Assembly: GCA_025450095.1 (NCBI GenBank)
Contig: JANWID010000184.1
Coordinates: 1 to 6,158, forward strand
Source: Bacteroidia bacterium
GTDB taxonomy: Bacteria > Bacteroidota > Bacteroidia > AKYH767-A > OLB10
DNA length: 6,158 nucleotides
Direction of reading: 5' to 3'
Each line of letters opens with the position of its first letter. Positions within the stretch are counted from its first letter, which is position 1. Shown here piece by piece: positions 5,578-6,158 of the stretch. The translations under genes and the position numbers were made by a program. The notes under the pieces are model-generated. The model was not told where the DNA came from. It did not search any database and saw nothing but the letters and a program-made list of their open reading frames with translations.

Positions 5578-6120
5578 TCAAAGAAGATTGATTTCATCCA
5601 GTTTTGTAACTATGTTGTTTGCATAGTTAATAATCGTCAGCTTCGAAATTATTCCGGGAATTGTAAAGTCCCGTTCATTCCATTCGTCAGCCATTTTCTT
5701 ACAAAAATGTTTGTCAATTGAATTTCCGATACCAATATGGGGGATATAATCAATATCAAGTCGCAGGTGATATTTGAATTTTCCGCTATAGAGTTTGTTA
5801 TGGAGTTTCAGGATGTGGCTATGCCCTTCGTCCGGTACCAGGAAGGTATGGTACACTTTTCTGAATTCATCTTTATTGATAGTAGCGCAACGCATCACAA
5901 AAGGAATTTTCCGGGTATCCTTTGTAATCGTTTTCACCTCTGAAATAAATTCACTGTCAGGAACGTCAAATACGGCAAATACAAACGTAAAGTGCGGATC
6001 GACTACCTTAAAAAACAATTCGTCGTGTGTGTTCCGGTAATTTTGAATCTTGTTATCATCAATGGGAGTTAGTTCCGGATAGGCTATGACCAGTTTAGCA
6101 CCTTCAGAATGTTCTGACAT
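5578..6120 (-). CDS. 2H phosphoesterase / 2'-5' RNA ligase-like family protein
   Basis: This 180-residue soluble protein has the layout of the 2H phosphoesterase superfamily: two His-containing motifs about 85 residues apart, each next to a beta strand. The first is PHFTF (H43, T45), a normal HxTx motif. The second is IPHIGIGN (H128), where the usual Thr/Ser two positions after His is Gly130. Family members act on 2',3'-cyclic or 2'-5' phosphodiester bonds in RNA or nucleotides; the exact substrate here cannot be told. The ATG at 6120 is preferred over a TTG at 6126. No Shine-Dalgarno site is seen upstream (CCCCTCTTTGTTT). The gene is convergent with the DUF748-like gene, and its TGA stop directly abuts the last partial 100-bp repeat. 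Confidence 0.8.
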   Translation of the reverse strand: MSEHSEGAKLVIAYPELTPIDDNKIQNYRNTHDELFFKVVDPHFTFVFAVFDVPDSEFISEVKTITKDTRKIPFVMRCATINKDEFRKVYHTFLVPDEGHSHILKLHNKLYSGKFKYHLRLDIDYIPHIGIGNSIDKHFCKKMADEWNERDFTIPGIISKLTIINYANNIVTKLDEINLL

Positions 6121-6158
6121 AAACAAAGAGGGGTTAGACTAGTCCTATTTACGTCCTG

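Noticed and set aside
5375..5626. 83-residue plus-strand frame across the 100-bp repeats
   Set aside because: The repeat period is not a multiple of three, the two copies give different peptides, and the frame runs into the convergent gene on the other strand.
1..6158. Search for a novel defence, mobile or biosynthetic system
   Set aside because: The genes belong to recognisable housekeeping-type families, with no nuclease/ATPase cassette, integrase, transposase or toxin-antitoxin pair; the novelty is limited to intergenic repeats.

Overview
The window looks like an ordinary chromosomal segment from a member of the Bacteroidota, probably on the Cytophagales/Chitinophagales side. Evidence for this is a moderate-to-low G+C content (about 40% by eye) and start codons preceded by A-rich leaders rather than clear Shine-Dalgarno sites. 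The gene content also fits: a small beta-barrel outer-membrane protein, a DUF748/AsmA-like protein, and a soluble REC-PAS-histidine kinase of a type common in that phylum. The placement is inferred from gene style, not from a marker gene.

Layout, left to right. The 5' end of a tiny lmo0937-type membrane peptide gene runs off the left edge on the minus strand (1-53). A divergent YihY/BrkB-family inner-membrane protein follows (217-1212, +). Next comes a roughly 200-bp purine-rich tract whose translation repeats a Lys/Arg-rich peptide in broken frames. A cytoplasmic REC-PAS-HisKA-HATPase signalling protein starts at 1426. After it stands a 27-bp tandem repeat array closed by a perfect 17-bp hairpin (2878-2991), then an unassigned 256-bp leader region. 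A signal-peptide-bearing beta-barrel protein with a Thr-rich linker occupies 3271-4035, followed by a strong hairpin (4076-4107) and a DUF748-like membrane-anchored periplasmic protein (4144-5271). The last gene is a minus-strand 2H-phosphoesterase (2'-5' RNA ligase-like) protein (5578-6120), convergent with the DUF748-like gene. The convergent gap between the two stop codons is filled almost edge to edge by repeats: an 8-bp array that begins inside the upstream stop codon, then a 100-bp direct repeat in 2.2 copies.

The genes do not form an obvious pathway. Several are envelope proteins (YihY, barrel, DUF748-like), but spacing and intervening hairpins argue against one long operon. I see no phage, IS, CRISPR, toxin-antitoxin, tRNA, rRNA or defence system. 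The unusual part is the intergenic DNA: three of the gaps carry different classes of repeat, one of which looks like a decayed protein-coding repeat.
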